A DNA stretch of 64,000 nt from Amycolatopsis antarctica (GCF_002262875.1 NZ_NKYE01000008.1:248001-312000), one strand, 5' to 3'. Positions 51,264 to 62,499 are shown, counted from the stretch's first letter. Translations and numbers: made by a program. Notes: generated by a model not told the origin, from the sequence alone.

Positions 51264-52157
51264 TCAGACGCGGAAATCGAAGATGTTCGTATCGAACGTG
51301 TTGTAGGAGCTGTAGTCGAGAAGTTCGTAGAGATCTCGGCGATGCTGCATCCGGTCCAGCAGGCTCCGCTGGCCGCCCTCCGCGGAGATGGTTCGCAGAC
51401 CGTTCTCGGCGGCGTGCATGGCCAGTCGCAGCAAGGTGACCGGATAAATCACGACGTTGACGCCGAGTGATTCCAGTGTCGGGGCGTCGAGCAGTTCGCT
51501 TTTACCGAACTCGGTCATGTTCGCCAGAATGGGAATGTCGACGGCGGCCCGCAGCTTCTCGAAATCGGCCGCGCCGGACATCGCTTCCGGGAAGAGGAGA
51601 TCGGCTCCGGCGTCGGCGTAGGCCTTGGCCCGGTCGATGGCCTCGGTCATACCGTGCACGGCTCTGGCGTCGGTCCTGGCGGCGATGACGAAGTCCGGGT
51701 CCCGGCGGGCGGCGACGGCGGCGCTGATCCGGCGGACGGCGGTCTCCCGATCGACGACGTCCTTGCCGTCGAGGTGACCGCAGCGCTTCGGATTGACCTG
51801 GTCTTCCAGGTGCATTCCCGCGACCCCCGCGTCCTCGAGCAGCGCTACGGTGCGGGCCGCGTTCATCGGCTCACCGAAGCCGGTGTCGGCGTCCACGAGC
51901 GCCGGCAGTGCGGTGACGCGGGCGATCTGCTGAGAACGTCCGGCCACCTCGGTGAGTGTGGTGAGCCCGATGTCGGGCAGACCGAGATCGGCGGACAGCA
52001 CGGCACCGGAGATGTAGACGCCGTCGAACCGGTGCCGTTCGATGAGCTGGGCGGTCAGCGGACTGAACGCACCGGGAAACCGTTGCAAGGTACCGGAGTT
52101 CAACCCGGCGCGGAACGCGGCGCGCTTCTGGGCGGCGCTCGGTGTCGCGTGCAGCAT
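51264..52157 (-). CDS. prpB: methylisocitrate lyase
   Basis: A 297-residue enzyme that splits 2-methylisocitrate to pyruvate and succinate. It shows GAFSPLTAQLIERHRFDGVYISGAVLSADLGLPD, LPALVDADTGFGEP, GMHLEDQVNPKRCGHLDGKDVV with the active-site KRCGH, and FVIAARTDARAVHGM. It ends 38 bases before prpC and its ATG overlaps the prpD stop by one base. Confidence 0.95.
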   Translation of the reverse strand: MLHATPSAAQKRAAFRAGLNSGTLQRFPGAFSPLTAQLIERHRFDGVYISGAVLSADLGLPDIGLTTLTEVAGRSQQIARVTALPALVDADTGFGEPMNAARTVALLEDAGVAGMHLEDQVNPKRCGHLDGKDVVDRETAVRRISAAVAARRDPDFVIAARTDARAVHGMTEAIDRAKAYADAGADLLFPEAMSGAADFEKLRAAVDIPILANMTEFGKSELLDAPTLESLGVNVVIYPVTLLRLAMHAAENGLRTISAEGGQRSLLDRMQHRRDLYELLDYSSYNTFDTNIFDFRV

Positions 52158-53638
52158 CAGAAGATCCCCTTCGTCGCCGGTGCGGGCTCGGTGGTCGCGG
52201 GCAGGCCGAGGGCGGCGAGCTCGGCGGTGTCGAGATCGGCGAGCCTGGTGACGGCGTCCAGGAACTCGTCCTGCGCCCCGGTAGCGATCACACCGTCGGT
52301 GAGTGTGCGGAACTTCGCGATGTACTGCTCGCGGCCGAAGGGGCGCGCGCCCGCCGGATGGGCGTCGGCGACGTCGATCTCGTCGGTGAGCACGGTGCCG
52401 TCGGTGAGCACGACCTCGACCCGCCCGCCGAACGCCGGTTCCGGCGCGTGATACCGGCGGGTCCACCCCGGGTCCTCCACGGTGGTGATCTTCTGCCACA
52501 GCTCCACGGTGTCCGGCCGGGTGGCACGAGCACGGTCGTAGGAGTGCGTGTGGTGCCAGCTTCGGTCCTGCAGCGCGACCGCGAAGATGTACGGGATCGA
52601 GTGGTCGAGAGTCTCCCGGCTGGCGGCCGGATCGTACTTCTGCGGATCTCCTGCGCCGGATCCGATCACGTGGTGCGTGTGGTGGCTGGTGTGGATGACG
52701 ATCCGCCGCACCGCCCCGGTGTCCCCGATCCTCGGGCCGAGCCGCCGGGCCAGGTCGATCAGTGCCTGGCTCTGGTACTCGGCGGAATGCTCCTTTGTAT
52801 AAGTGTCCAGAATGGACAGTTTTGGCTCGCCCGGTGCGGGCAGCGGCACGTGGTACTCCACCTTCGGCCCGTTCAGCAACCAGGCGACGATGCCGTCCTC
52901 GCCCTCGTAGATTGGGTTGGGCGCACCCTCGCCGCGCATCGATCGGTCCACCGCCTCTATTCCCGCCTTTCCCGCGAACGCGGGGGCGTACGCCTTCCAG
53001 GACGAGATCGCACCCTTGCGGGACTGCCGGGTCGTCGTCGTGGTGTGCAGCGCCTGCCCGATGGCCTGGTAGACGGTCTCGGTGTCCAGCCCCAACAGCG
53101 CCCCCAGGCCACCGGCAACCGAAGGCCCGAGGTGCGCGATGTGGTCGATCCTGTGCTCGTGCAGGCAGATGCCGCGCACCAGGTTCACCTGCAGCTCGTA
53201 CCCGGCGGCGATCCCGCGCACGAGGTCGGTACCGCTGCGGCCGGTGTGCTGCGCCACGGCCAGGATCGGCGGGATGTTGTCGCCGGGGTGTGAGTAGTCC
53301 GCGGCGAGGAAGGTGTCGTGGTAGTCCAGTTCGCGCACCGCGACGCCGTTTGCCCAGGCCGCCCACTCCGGCGAGAACCGGCCTCGCACACCGAACACCG
53401 TCGCCCCCGGAGCCCCGGGATGGGCGAGAGCCTGGTCGCGGGCGGCACGGACCGGTTGCCGCTCAAGAGATGCGGCGGCGACGGCGGCGTTGTCGATCAC
53501 CCGGTTGATCACCATCTCGGTGACCTCGGGGGCGACCCGCACCGGATCGGTGGCGACGGTGGCCAGCTTCCAGGCGAGCTGCTCCTCCCGGGGCAGCGAC
53601 TCGGTGGACGGGTAGGTGCGGACGCTGTGCTTGATCAT
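52157..53638 (-). CDS. prpD: 2-methylcitrate dehydratase
   Basis: A 493-residue member of the MmgE/PrpD family, first gene of the methylcitrate operon. It shows [102 protein letters not shown] and [19 protein letters not shown]. The product feeds methylisocitrate lyase. The gap of about 210 bases to the divergent PrpR gene contains repeated TGTGAA words. Confidence 0.94.
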   Translation of the reverse strand: MIKHSVRTYPSTESLPREEQLAWKLATVATDPVRVAPEVTEMVINRVIDNAAVAAASLERQPVRAARDQALAHPGAPGATVFGVRGRFSPEWAAWANGVAVRELDYHDTFLAADYSHPGDNIPPILAVAQHTGRSGTDLVRGIAAGYELQVNLVRGICLHEHRIDHIAHLGPSVAGGLGALLGLDTETVYQAIGQALHTTTTTRQSRKGAISSWKAYAPAFAGKAGIEAVDRSMRGEGAPNPIYEGEDGIVAWLLNGPKVEYHVPLPAPGEPKLSILDTYTKEHSAEYQSQALIDLARRLGPRIGDTGAVRRIVIHTSHHTHHVIGSGAGDPQKYDPAASRETLDHSIPYIFAVALQDRSWHHTHSYDRARATRPDTVELWQKITTVEDPGWTRRYHAPEPAFGGRVEVVLTDGTVLTDEIDVADAHPAGARPFGREQYIAKFRTLTDGVIATGAQDEFLDAVTRLADLDTAELAALGLPATTEPAPATKGIF

Positions 53639-53726
53639 CGTTTTCCTTCGTATGTAGGGAATCCGCGGCCGGCGTTCCTGCCCGGCGACCCTGTTCCGCG
53701 CGGCCGCCGGCTCGCCGCGCGCCTCA

Positions 53727-53841
53727 CTGTGAACCTTGTGATGGCCTCGGCTCAGCGTGGCACCGACTCGTATCGCGCCGCTATAGGTGCACTCTGTGAA
53801 GTGTTGTGAACGATCCGACGCTCGATGTAAACGTTGTTACA
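53727..53841. promoter_or_regulatory. repeats and inverted repeat between prpD and prpR
   Basis: CTGTGAA (53727-53733), TTGTGA (53736-53741), CTGTGAA (53794-53800) and TTGTGAA (53804-53810) recur in the divergent gap. TGTAA-N6-TTACA (53826-53841) lies nine bases before the regulator start. These are candidate PrpR sites. The spacing to the ATG and lack of a ribosome site suggest a leaderless regulator mRNA. Confidence 0.35.
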
Positions 53842-53849
53842 GTCCCGGT

Positions 53850-55250
53850 ATGGAGAAGACGTTCGCAGGGGCGCGGCTCCGGCAACTTCGCGAGAGTCAG
53901 TCGATGACCCAGTCCGAGCTGTCCAGGCTGCTGGGCATCTCCCCCAGCTATGTCAACCAGCTCGAGCACAACGGCCGGCCGCTGACGATGCCGGTGCTGC
54001 TCAAGCTCACCGAGACCTTCGGGGTGGACGCCGACTTCTTCGCCGCCCAGGACACCGCACGGCTGGTGGCCGACCTGCGCGAGGTCTTCGCCGACGACAC
54101 CGTCGGCGGTGCGATATCGGCGGGCGAAGTCGACGAGCTGACCACGAAGCTGCCCGAGGTGGCCTCGACACTGGTGGCCCTGCACCGGCGCTACCGGGAG
54201 GCGAGGGAGAACATCGCGACCCTGGTGTCCGAGCAGGGCCTGGACCGGACGGCCGCGCAGCAGCCGCACGAGGAGATCCGGGACTGGTTCTATCAGCGCC
54301 GCAACTACGTCGCCGAGCTCGACGAGCCCGCCGAGAAGCTGGCGGCCGAACTACGGCTGCATCCGGGCGAGGTACGTACCGGGCTGATCAACGGGCTGCG
54401 GATGCGCCACGGCGTGCGGGTGGTCACCGAAGCACTGGGCACCGATCAGCACCGTTTCGAACCACGGGACCGGGTGCTGCGACTGGCGCCGACACTGCGA
54501 CCGGGTCAGGCCGCCTTCCGGCTGGCCTCCGAACTGGCGCTGCTGGAGATGGGCGAGGTCATCGACGGCCTGGCCGGGAGCTGGCCCTACAGCGGGGACA
54601 CGGCGCGGCGGCTGGCACGGATCGGCCTCGCCAACTACTACGCCGGGGCCCTCGTCCTGCCCTACCGGGTGTTCCTCGGCGCGGCCGAGCGATACCACTA
54701 CGACATCGCCCGGCTGTCCGACCGTTTCGGCGTCGGATTCGAGACGATCTGCCACCGGCTCTCGACCCTGCAGCGCCCGCGTACCCGCGGAGTGCCGTTC
54801 TCCTTCGTCCGCGTCGACCGTGCGGGCAACATCTCCAAGAGGCAGTCGGCGACCGGATTCCACTTCTCTCGGGTGGGCGGATCGTGTCCACTGTGGATCG
54901 TGTACGAGGCGTTCAGCGCGCCGGGGAGGGTGCTCACCCAGATCGCCGAACTGCCGGACGGCAAGAAGTACTTTTGGCTGGCCCGTACGGTGACCAGGGG
55001 CACGGGAGGCCATGGCGATCCGGGCAAGACCTTCGCCATCGGGCTGGGGTGCGAACTGCGGCACGCGCGGCGGCTGGTCTACTCCGCCGGGCTCGCGCTG
55101 AGTTCGACGGCCGCGGTCACACCGATCGGCATGGGCTGCAAGGTCTGCGAGCGCCCAGCGTGCCCGCAGCGGGCGTTCCCCGCCATCGGCAAGCCGCTGC
55201 GAGTGGACGAACACGCCAGCAGCCTGGTGCCGTACCCGCCGCTGGGTTGA
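53850..55250 (+). CDS. prpR: PrpR/RamB-type regulator of propionate metabolism
   Basis: A 466-residue regulator. It starts with an XRE helix-turn-helix (GARLRQLRESQSMTQSELSRLLGISPSYVNQLEHNGRPLTMPVLLKLTETFGVDADFF). A central IrrE-like/DUF955 region follows (FRLASELALLEMGEVID, ANYYAGALVLPYRVFLGAAERYHYDIARLSDRFGVGFETICHRLSTLQRP). The C-terminal short-chain-acyl-CoA regulator domain has the cysteine cluster GMGCKVCERPACPQRAFP, which in the mycobacterial homologue binds an iron-sulfur cluster. The HExxH of active IrrE peptidases is lost. It is divergent from prpDBC and should activate it in response to propionyl-CoA. Confidence 0.93.
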   Translation: MEKTFAGARLRQLRESQSMTQSELSRLLGISPSYVNQLEHNGRPLTMPVLLKLTETFGVDADFFAAQDTARLVADLREVFADDTVGGAISAGEVDELTTKLPEVASTLVALHRRYREARENIATLVSEQGLDRTAAQQPHEEIRDWFYQRRNYVAELDEPAEKLAAELRLHPGEVRTGLINGLRMRHGVRVVTEALGTDQHRFEPRDRVLRLAPTLRPGQAAFRLASELALLEMGEVIDGLAGSWPYSGDTARRLARIGLANYYAGALVLPYRVFLGAAERYHYDIARLSDRFGVGFETICHRLSTLQRPRTRGVPFSFVRVDRAGNISKRQSATGFHFSRVGGSCPLWIVYEAFSAPGRVLTQIAELPDGKKYFWLARTVTRGTGGHGDPGKTFAIGLGCELRHARRLVYSAGLALSSTAAVTPIGMGCKVCERPACPQRAFPAIGKPLRVDEHASSLVPYPPLG

Positions 55251-55282
55251 GGCCCCCTCGTTCGGCTCTGCCCGCGACGAAC

Positions 55283-55324
55283 GAACCCGTCCCCCGGCGC
55301 CGTCGACGCCGCGGGGACGGGTTC
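55283..55324. terminator. hairpin terminator between prpR and the GH16 gene
   Basis: Arms GAACCCGTCCCC (55283-55294) and GGGGACGGGTTC (55313-55324) with an inner CGGCG/CGCCG stem lie between convergent genes. Confidence 0.8.
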
Positions 55325-55346
55325 CACGCAATCGATATCCGGACGA

Positions 55347-56165
55347 TCAGCCCGCGAGCGGGTAGGCGCGCACCCAGTCGATCTCGTAGACCGCCGACTG
55401 CATGTCGGTGCCGTGGAAGTTGTCCAGCTGGATGGTCTGGTGCATCGAGGGGGCGCACTGGATGCAGTCGCGGACATCGTTGGCCCCGCCCGAGAAGCTG
55501 AACCACTCGACGCCGTCGACGAATCCCTTGACGTGGTCCGGCGTCCACTCGACGGCGACGTTGTGCCACTGGGTGAGGTCGACCCCGCAGCGCTGGGCGA
55601 ACTCCTGCTGCACCGAGGCGTCCGGGTTGTGCGGGTAGTGGATGAACGCCTCCGCGCAGTCCTCGCCGGGGGCGGAGTTCTCCAGGTAGTCGTACTCGCC
55701 GTCCTCGGGCCACCGGTCGGAGTCGGGCCAGAGGATCAGCAGCGGGTGGTAGGTGTTGCCGTTGTCCGGGGCGGTCGCCTCGGAACGCACCCGCGCCTCC
55801 CAGCGGCCGTACTGCTGACCGAAGCGTGCCGCGAGCCAGCCGGAATCGCCGTTGGCCTCGCCCGACTGACGGAGCACGCCGCCGAACACGCGGCTGTTCG
55901 CCTCACAGCGCTGGCCGTTGCCCGCGTGGCCGGGCCAGCACTGGTCCACCCCGCCCCCGGCGAGACTCCACTTCTCCTCGTCCGGCACCGCCGGGTTGTC
56001 CTCGGCTCCGTAGTCGAACTCGTCCGATCCCGCCTCGATCGGCGCACCCCAGCCGTATCGTTCGGCAGCGGTGTCCGGTTCGGCCCCAGCCGGGGTCACA
56101 GCGGTGAGTACGGCGCCGGAAGCGATCAGTGCGGCTCCGAACGCGACGAGCCAACGACGCGGCAT
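55347..56165 (-). CDS. secreted glycoside hydrolase family 16 protein
   Basis: A 272-residue extracellular endoglycosidase. A signal peptide (RRWLVAFGAALIASGAVLTAVTPAGA) is followed by a GH16 jelly-roll domain. The catalytic signature ExDxxE is seen as EYDYLE (Glu157, Asp159, Glu162). GQQYGRWEARVRSEA and QEFAQRCGVDLTQWHNVAVEWTPDHVKGFVDGVEWFSF are also typical. Four to six cysteines suggest disulfides. The substrate could be a beta-1,3-glucan, agar-type or galactan polymer. The TATA-poor upstream region leads directly into a decayed NRPS fragment. Confidence 0.92.
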   Translation of the reverse strand: MPRRWLVAFGAALIASGAVLTAVTPAGAEPDTAAERYGWGAPIEAGSDEFDYGAEDNPAVPDEEKWSLAGGGVDQCWPGHAGNGQRCEANSRVFGGVLRQSGEANGDSGWLAARFGQQYGRWEARVRSEATAPDNGNTYHPLLILWPDSDRWPEDGEYDYLENSAPGEDCAEAFIHYPHNPDASVQQEFAQRCGVDLTQWHNVAVEWTPDHVKGFVDGVEWFSFSGGANDVRDCIQCAPSMHQTIQLDNFHGTDMQSAVYEIDWVRAYPLAG

Positions 56166-56179
56166 GACGGTCTCCTCTG

Positions 56180-56760
56180 GGGGACGACGAATTCGACGTG
56201 ATCAGGAAAGCCGGTGCTCCGCCCTCCGGACAAGCCCGCTGTCCTGGTCCTGCCAGGCGCGCCGCCGGTACGGCCGCCTCGGAGGTAGTGCGCCGGCACC
56301 TCGCCGCCGAGCTCCATCAGCAGCATGCTCCAGGCGGCGACCGGGCTGACGTTGATCAGCACCGCGCGCTGCCCGTCGCGCAGGCCACCGTCGGACGTCT
56401 CGGTGTAGCGCCGTCGATCCGGCCGGGGCCACCACGCCCGCGGTCGCCGCGACGGTGCACTCCGTCGGCCCGTACAGGTTCAGCAGTGAGAAGGGCGCGT
56501 CTCGCGGCGGACGGGCCCGCAGCCGGTCACCCCCGGTGCACACCACCCGCAGGGCCAGGCCGGGCACCTCGGGGAACTCCGTCAGCAGCAGCTCGGCGAG
56601 CGGGGTCGGCAGAAAGGTGACCGTGGCCCCGTTCCCCGGCCAGCACGCCGAGCAACGCCTCCGGTGTCCGCAGTACTTCCGGTACGAAGTGGACGGTGGC
56701 CCGGTGATACAGCGCCCCGATCCGACGCGGGCGATCCGTTCATCGGGCGCCTTCCCGTCG
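56180..56760 (-). pseudogene. decayed NRPS adenylation-domain fragment
   Basis: On the minus strand one frame reads GALYHRATVHFVPEVLRTPEALLGVLAG, which matches the region before motif A4 of amino-acid-activating domains. After a frameshift a second frame continues with ATVTFLPTPLAELLL, LRVVCTGGDRLR and LLNLYGPTECTVAAT (core motif A5), then shifts again to a short unrecognised segment (INVSPVAAWSMLLMELGGEVPAHY). A stop interrupts the sequence upstream. No complete start, thiolation or condensation domain remains, so this is a non-functional relic of a peptide synthetase gene. Confidence 0.75.
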
Positions 56761-57112
56761 CCGAAGCGAGGAACCCACCAGCGGCCCGCGAGGCCGACAA
56801 TACTGGTGCCGCAAAGGTCGACCAAGCATCAAATGGTGCTCGCTGATCGCAGTCCACCGGGCCTCGTGGTCACCGAACGCAGCGTCGAGAATGCTGCGGG
56901 ACAACGATTCCGTTCATCCGGAGTTCGTCGACCGCCATTTCGCCCAAGATCGGCACCGGCCACGTGCCGCATTCGGGCTACCGGATTGGTCGCCACCGAT
57001 CCGGGTCATACCGAGAGTCGCCCGCGGTGGTGCGTCCCGATCCGGAAAGCTCACCGTGTGGCGCGGCCGGGCGGGCACCGCCCGGCTCTGGGCACGAGCC
57101 GGGCGGTGGAAC
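56761..57112. other. gene-free stretch beside the NRPS remnant
   Basis: About 350 bases with no credible frame, no RNA gene and base composition less GC-rich than neighbouring coding regions. It probably belongs to the same degraded locus. Confidence 0.5.
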
Positions 57113-58324
57113 CTACGCGGTGGCCTGTTCGAAGGCCTTGCGCGCGGGCAGCATGATCGAGGTCAGCCCGATGGTGAGGTCGAGGGCGTCTCTGGGGGTC
57201 GCCTCGATCTGGCTGTCGAGCGCGGCCAGTGACCGCTCCCCCTGCTCGACGAGCCGGCGGAGGTCGTCCAGTCTGCTGTCCGGATCCACCCGAACGACGA
57301 GCGCGTCGGCGGTCGCCTCCACCAGATCCGCGATCAGGTTGCACGTCTCCGGTCCCGGATAGCCGACGGGTGAACGCTGGAAACTGGCGGTGTGTACCGC
57401 GTCGGCGAGCTCCCGCGCGTACGGCCACACCGAGCGGAGGAGGACCAGGCTGGCGCGCCAGCGGGTGGTCACCGCCACGGCGCCCATTCGGCGGCTGCGC
57501 ATGTTGAACCGGGCGCTCTCGGCCGCCCAGTCGGTGTCCTCCTCGGCCTGCCGCACCCAGCTCTCCACATCGCGCGCCCGCTGCGTCCACTGGCCAGGCT
57601 CTTCGGGCGGGTAGTGCGCGCGGAACGACTCCGCCATCCCGCGCATCAGGCCCGCGAGTTCACCGGCGAGCGCCCGGGTCGAATCCTGCGGATTGCGCAC
57701 GTAGATCGGCGGCACCACCAGCGCGTTCACCAGCAGGCCGATCATCGCGCCCAGTACGGCCTCGGCGACCCGGTCCAGGAGCAGCATCGACTGGTTTGCC
57801 GTCCCGTAACTGAGCAGCAGCAAAGCGGTGACCGCGATCCACACCCCGCTGGAGCCGAACCGGTGCCAGTTCCCGAGCAGCATGCCGACCACGACCGCGA
57901 TGCCCATGGCCGCGGCCTGCGCAGGCACCACCGCCGCCACCGCGGCCGCCAGCAGGACGCCCAGCAGTACCGCGCCGGTCTGCTGCACCGATGACCGAAA
58001 CGATCGATACACCGTGGCCTCGACCAGGAACACCGCCGAGTAGGGGGCCAGGAACGGCTGCGGTAGCTCCAGCACCCAGGACGCCAGGATCCAGGCGAGC
58101 ACCGCGGCGATCGCGGCTTTCACCGCCTGCACCACGACGGTGCGTTCCCGGCCGCGCTGCCTGGCCGCGCGCAGCAACCATCGTTCAGGAGCGGCGGCCC
58201 GCTCCCGTAGCAGTGGAAGCGTCAGGTGCGCGCGGAGTCGCGCCCACCTGCCCGCGTCCTCGTCTACGTGCGGTTCCACGCCCACGCTCGTCCGTCCCCC
58301 CGTCACGGTCCGACCCCGTGGCAC
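57113..58324 (-). CDS. FUSC family membrane protein (aromatic-acid-exporter-like)
   Basis: A 403-residue membrane protein. About six helices (VKAAIAAVLAWILASWVL, LAPYSAVFLVEATVYRSFRSSVQQTGAVLLGVLLAAAVAAVV, MGIAVVVGMLLGNW, WIAVTALLLLSYG, LDRVAEAVLGAMIGLLVNALVV) form the FUSC domain, and the C-terminal half is a cytoplasmic helical region. Such proteins export aromatic acids or other toxic small molecules. The start is uncertain: GTG at 58324 lacks a well-placed ribosome site and GTG at 58285 is an alternative. A perfect 20-bp palindrome lies about 140 bases upstream. Confidence 0.85.
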   Translation of the reverse strand: MPRGRTVTGGRTSVGVEPHVDEDAGRWARLRAHLTLPLLRERAAAPERWLLRAARQRGRERTVVVQAVKAAIAAVLAWILASWVLELPQPFLAPYSAVFLVEATVYRSFRSSVQQTGAVLLGVLLAAAVAAVVPAQAAAMGIAVVVGMLLGNWHRFGSSGVWIAVTALLLLSYGTANQSMLLLDRVAEAVLGAMIGLLVNALVVPPIYVRNPQDSTRALAGELAGLMRGMAESFRAHYPPEEPGQWTQRARDVESWVRQAEEDTDWAAESARFNMRSRRMGAVAVTTRWRASLVLLRSVWPYARELADAVHTASFQRSPVGYPGPETCNLIADLVEATADALVVRVDPDSRLDDLRRLVEQGERSLAALDSQIEATPRDALDLTIGLTSIMLPARKAFEQATA

Positions 58325-58459
58325 CCCTCGCGAGCCGCCGACGGGTCGGCAATGTCCCCCCTGTCCCCGGTCACGACCGGCGTACTCGCGCCCCCGCTCG
58401 TGGATACGGCCGCCGATCGCCGACTGTGCTCTTCTGACATCACGCCCCCTCGAAATCCT

Positions 58460-58479
58460 CGTTCGGGGTACCCCGAACG
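58460..58479. promoter_or_regulatory. perfect 20-bp palindrome, candidate operator
   Basis: CGTTCGGGGT followed immediately by its exact complement, centred on GGTACC. It lies about 135 bases upstream of the FUSC gene and 155 bases upstream of the CxxC gene. No T-run follows and it is far from any gene end, so a protein-binding site is more likely than a terminator. Confidence 0.6.
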
Positions 58480-58574
58480 TGGTCGGATAAACGAACCGCG
58501 ACCGTCGGCGCGCCCGCGATGTCGAGCCTCCGAACTCGCCACGGTGATGCCTCGGCGGACGATCCGGCCGGGGT

Positions 58575-58601
58575 TGTCACACCCGCCGTCCCGCCGGTGT
58601 C
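58575..58601 (+). promoter_or_regulatory. ECF41-type promoter
   Basis: TGTCACA (58575-58581), a 16-base spacer and TGTC (58598-58601). Known ECF41 sigma factors recognise TGTCACA-N16-CGTC upstream of the linked gene; only one base differs here. It is about 35 bases before the start of the linked gene, leaving room for the ribosome site. Confidence 0.65.
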
Positions 58602-58634
58602 TCCATGTCGAAGCGACGTACCCGAGGAGGAGAC

Positions 58635-59213
58635 ATGACCGGAAACACCAGGATTCCCAAGGCCGAACTGACCGGGGTCTACGGCAGGCTCGTCAAGCGG
58701 ATGTCCCGCTCGATGCTCGGCGAGGTGGCCGAGCCGGTGGAGGTGGCGTGGCACAACCGGAAGGTGCTCGAATTCAGTTTCGCGATGAACCGCAGAGCCC
58801 AGAAGTGGGACGCGTGCGACGAGAACCTGAAGTCGTTCGCGCACATGGCGGTCGCGTCGATGGTCGGCTGTGGCTTCTGCCTCGACCTCGGCTATTTCAT
58901 GACACACAACAACGATCTCGACGAGGAGAAGGCGAGGGAGGTACCACGGTGGCGGGAGTCGGAGATGTTCACGCCACTGGAGCGGGACGTGATGGACTAC
59001 GCGGAGGCGATGACACGGACCCCACCGACGGTCACCGACGAGATGTCGGCAGGCCTGCTGGAGCGCCTCGGCGCGGCAGCGCTGGTGGAACTGACCACCT
59101 ACATCGCGCTGGCGAACCTGGCCAGCCGCACCAACATCGCATTCGGCATCGGTTCCCAGGGCTTCTCCGCGGCCTGTGACCTGCGTCCGCTCTCCGTACG
59201 CTCGCCGGCATGA
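58635..59213 (+). CDS. carboxymuconolactone decarboxylase/AhpD-family protein linked to ECF41
   Basis: A 192-residue protein of the CMD/AhpD family with a redox-active-looking CGFC motif (Cys79, Cys82) in FAHMAVASMVGCGFCLDLGYFM. Such proteins next to ECF41 sigma factors are known as COE proteins. The helical C-terminal part contains PLERDVMDYAEAMTRTPPTVTDEM and ELTTYIALANLASRTNIAFGI. GAGGAGGAG precedes the ATG. It overlaps the sigma gene by four bases (ATGA at 59210-59213). It may be a peroxidase or detoxifying enzyme; the substrate is unknown. Confidence 0.92.
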   Translation: MTGNTRIPKAELTGVYGRLVKRMSRSMLGEVAEPVEVAWHNRKVLEFSFAMNRRAQKWDACDENLKSFAHMAVASMVGCGFCLDLGYFMTHNNDLDEEKAREVPRWRESEMFTPLERDVMDYAEAMTRTPPTVTDEMSAGLLERLGAAALVELTTYIALANLASRTNIAFGIGSQGFSAACDLRPLSVRSPA

Positions 59214-60088
59214 GCGAGGATCCGTTCGTCACCCACCGAGGACTGCTCTTCACCGTCGCCTACGAGATGCTCGGTTCGGCGGCCGACGCCGAGGACGTCG
59301 TGCAGGAGACCTGGCTACGCTGGGCCGATATCGGCGACGCCGCCAGGGACGAGGTTCGCCACCCGCGCGCGTACCTGGTCCGCATCGTCACCAGGCAGGC
59401 GCTGAACCGGCATCGGGCGATGTCCCGGCGCCGCGAGGACTACATCGGGGAATGGCTGCCCGAGCCGCTGCTGACCAGCCCCGACGTAGCCGAGGATGTC
59501 GAGCTCGCGGAGAACGTCTCGATCGCGATGCTGACCGTGCTCGAAACACTGGGCCCGGCCGAGCGCGCGGTGTTCGTGCTGCGTGAGGTCTTCGACGTGC
59601 CCTACGAGGAGATCGCCGGCGCCGTGGGCAAGTCGCCGGCGGCGGTCCGGCAGATCGCGCACCGGGCCCGCGGGCACGTCGCGGCGCGGCGCCCGCGGAT
59701 GGAGGTGAGCCGCGCCGAGCAACGGCAGGTCGTCGAGCGGTTTCTCGCCGCGCTCACCACAGGCGAGGTGACGAAGCTGATGGACGTACTCGCGCCCGAC
59801 GTGGTGCTGGTAGCGGACGGGGGCGGGCTCGCGCGGGCGGTCCGGCGGCCCGTGGCGGGAGCGGCACGGGTGGCGACGCTGCTGTCCCACTTCGCGCGCT
59901 TCACCCCGGGCGCGAACATCACCACCCTGCTGCTCAACGGCGCGATCGCCGCCCGGATCGACCCGGCGGACGAGTTCAGCACGGCGGTCACCTTCGTGAT
60001 CGAGGACGGCCGGATCGCCCGGGTCTACGCGATCCGCAACCCACACAAACTCGGGAGGCTGGGGACCGTGGTGGAGCTACGCCGGTGA
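59210..60088 (+). CDS. ECF41-family RNA polymerase sigma factor (SigJ-like)
   Basis: A 292-residue sigma factor. Region 2 is RGLLFTVAYEMLGSAADAEDVVQETWLRWA. Region 4 is LETLGPAERAVFVLREVFDVPYEEIAGAVGKSPAAVRQIAHRARGHV. The C-terminal SnoaL-like extension of about 110 residues carries VADGGG and YAIRNPHKL, matching the DGGGK and NPDKL-type motifs that regulate ECF41 factors. No anti-sigma gene is needed in this group; the extension and the linked CMD-family protein are its hallmark. Confidence 0.94.
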   Translation: MSEDPFVTHRGLLFTVAYEMLGSAADAEDVVQETWLRWADIGDAARDEVRHPRAYLVRIVTRQALNRHRAMSRRREDYIGEWLPEPLLTSPDVAEDVELAENVSIAMLTVLETLGPAERAVFVLREVFDVPYEEIAGAVGKSPAAVRQIAHRARGHVAARRPRMEVSRAEQRQVVERFLAALTTGEVTKLMDVLAPDVVLVADGGGLARAVRRPVAGAARVATLLSHFARFTPGANITTLLLNGAIAARIDPADEFSTAVTFVIEDGRIARVYAIRNPHKLGRLGTVVELRR

Positions 60089-60106
60089 CCCCGGCCGTCC
60101 GGCGGG

Positions 60107-62450
<2,344 letters not shown>

Positions 62451-62468
62451 CGACCACCTGAGCGCGAG

Positions 62469-62499
62469 CACACGGCGCCGAGCCGGCGGGCGCCGTGTG
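62469..62499 (+). terminator. hairpin terminator after dgdA
   Basis: CACACGGCGCC (62469-62479) and its complement (62489-62499) with a nine-base GC-rich loop, 18 bases after the stop. Confidence 0.65.

Larger units (their letters stand above)
58325..58634. other. divergent intergenic region between the FUSC and ECF41-linked genes
   Basis: This 310-base gap holds the promoters of the two divergent units. It includes the 20-bp palindrome at 58460-58479 and the ECF41-type promoter at 58575-58601. No gene is seen. Confidence 0.6.
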
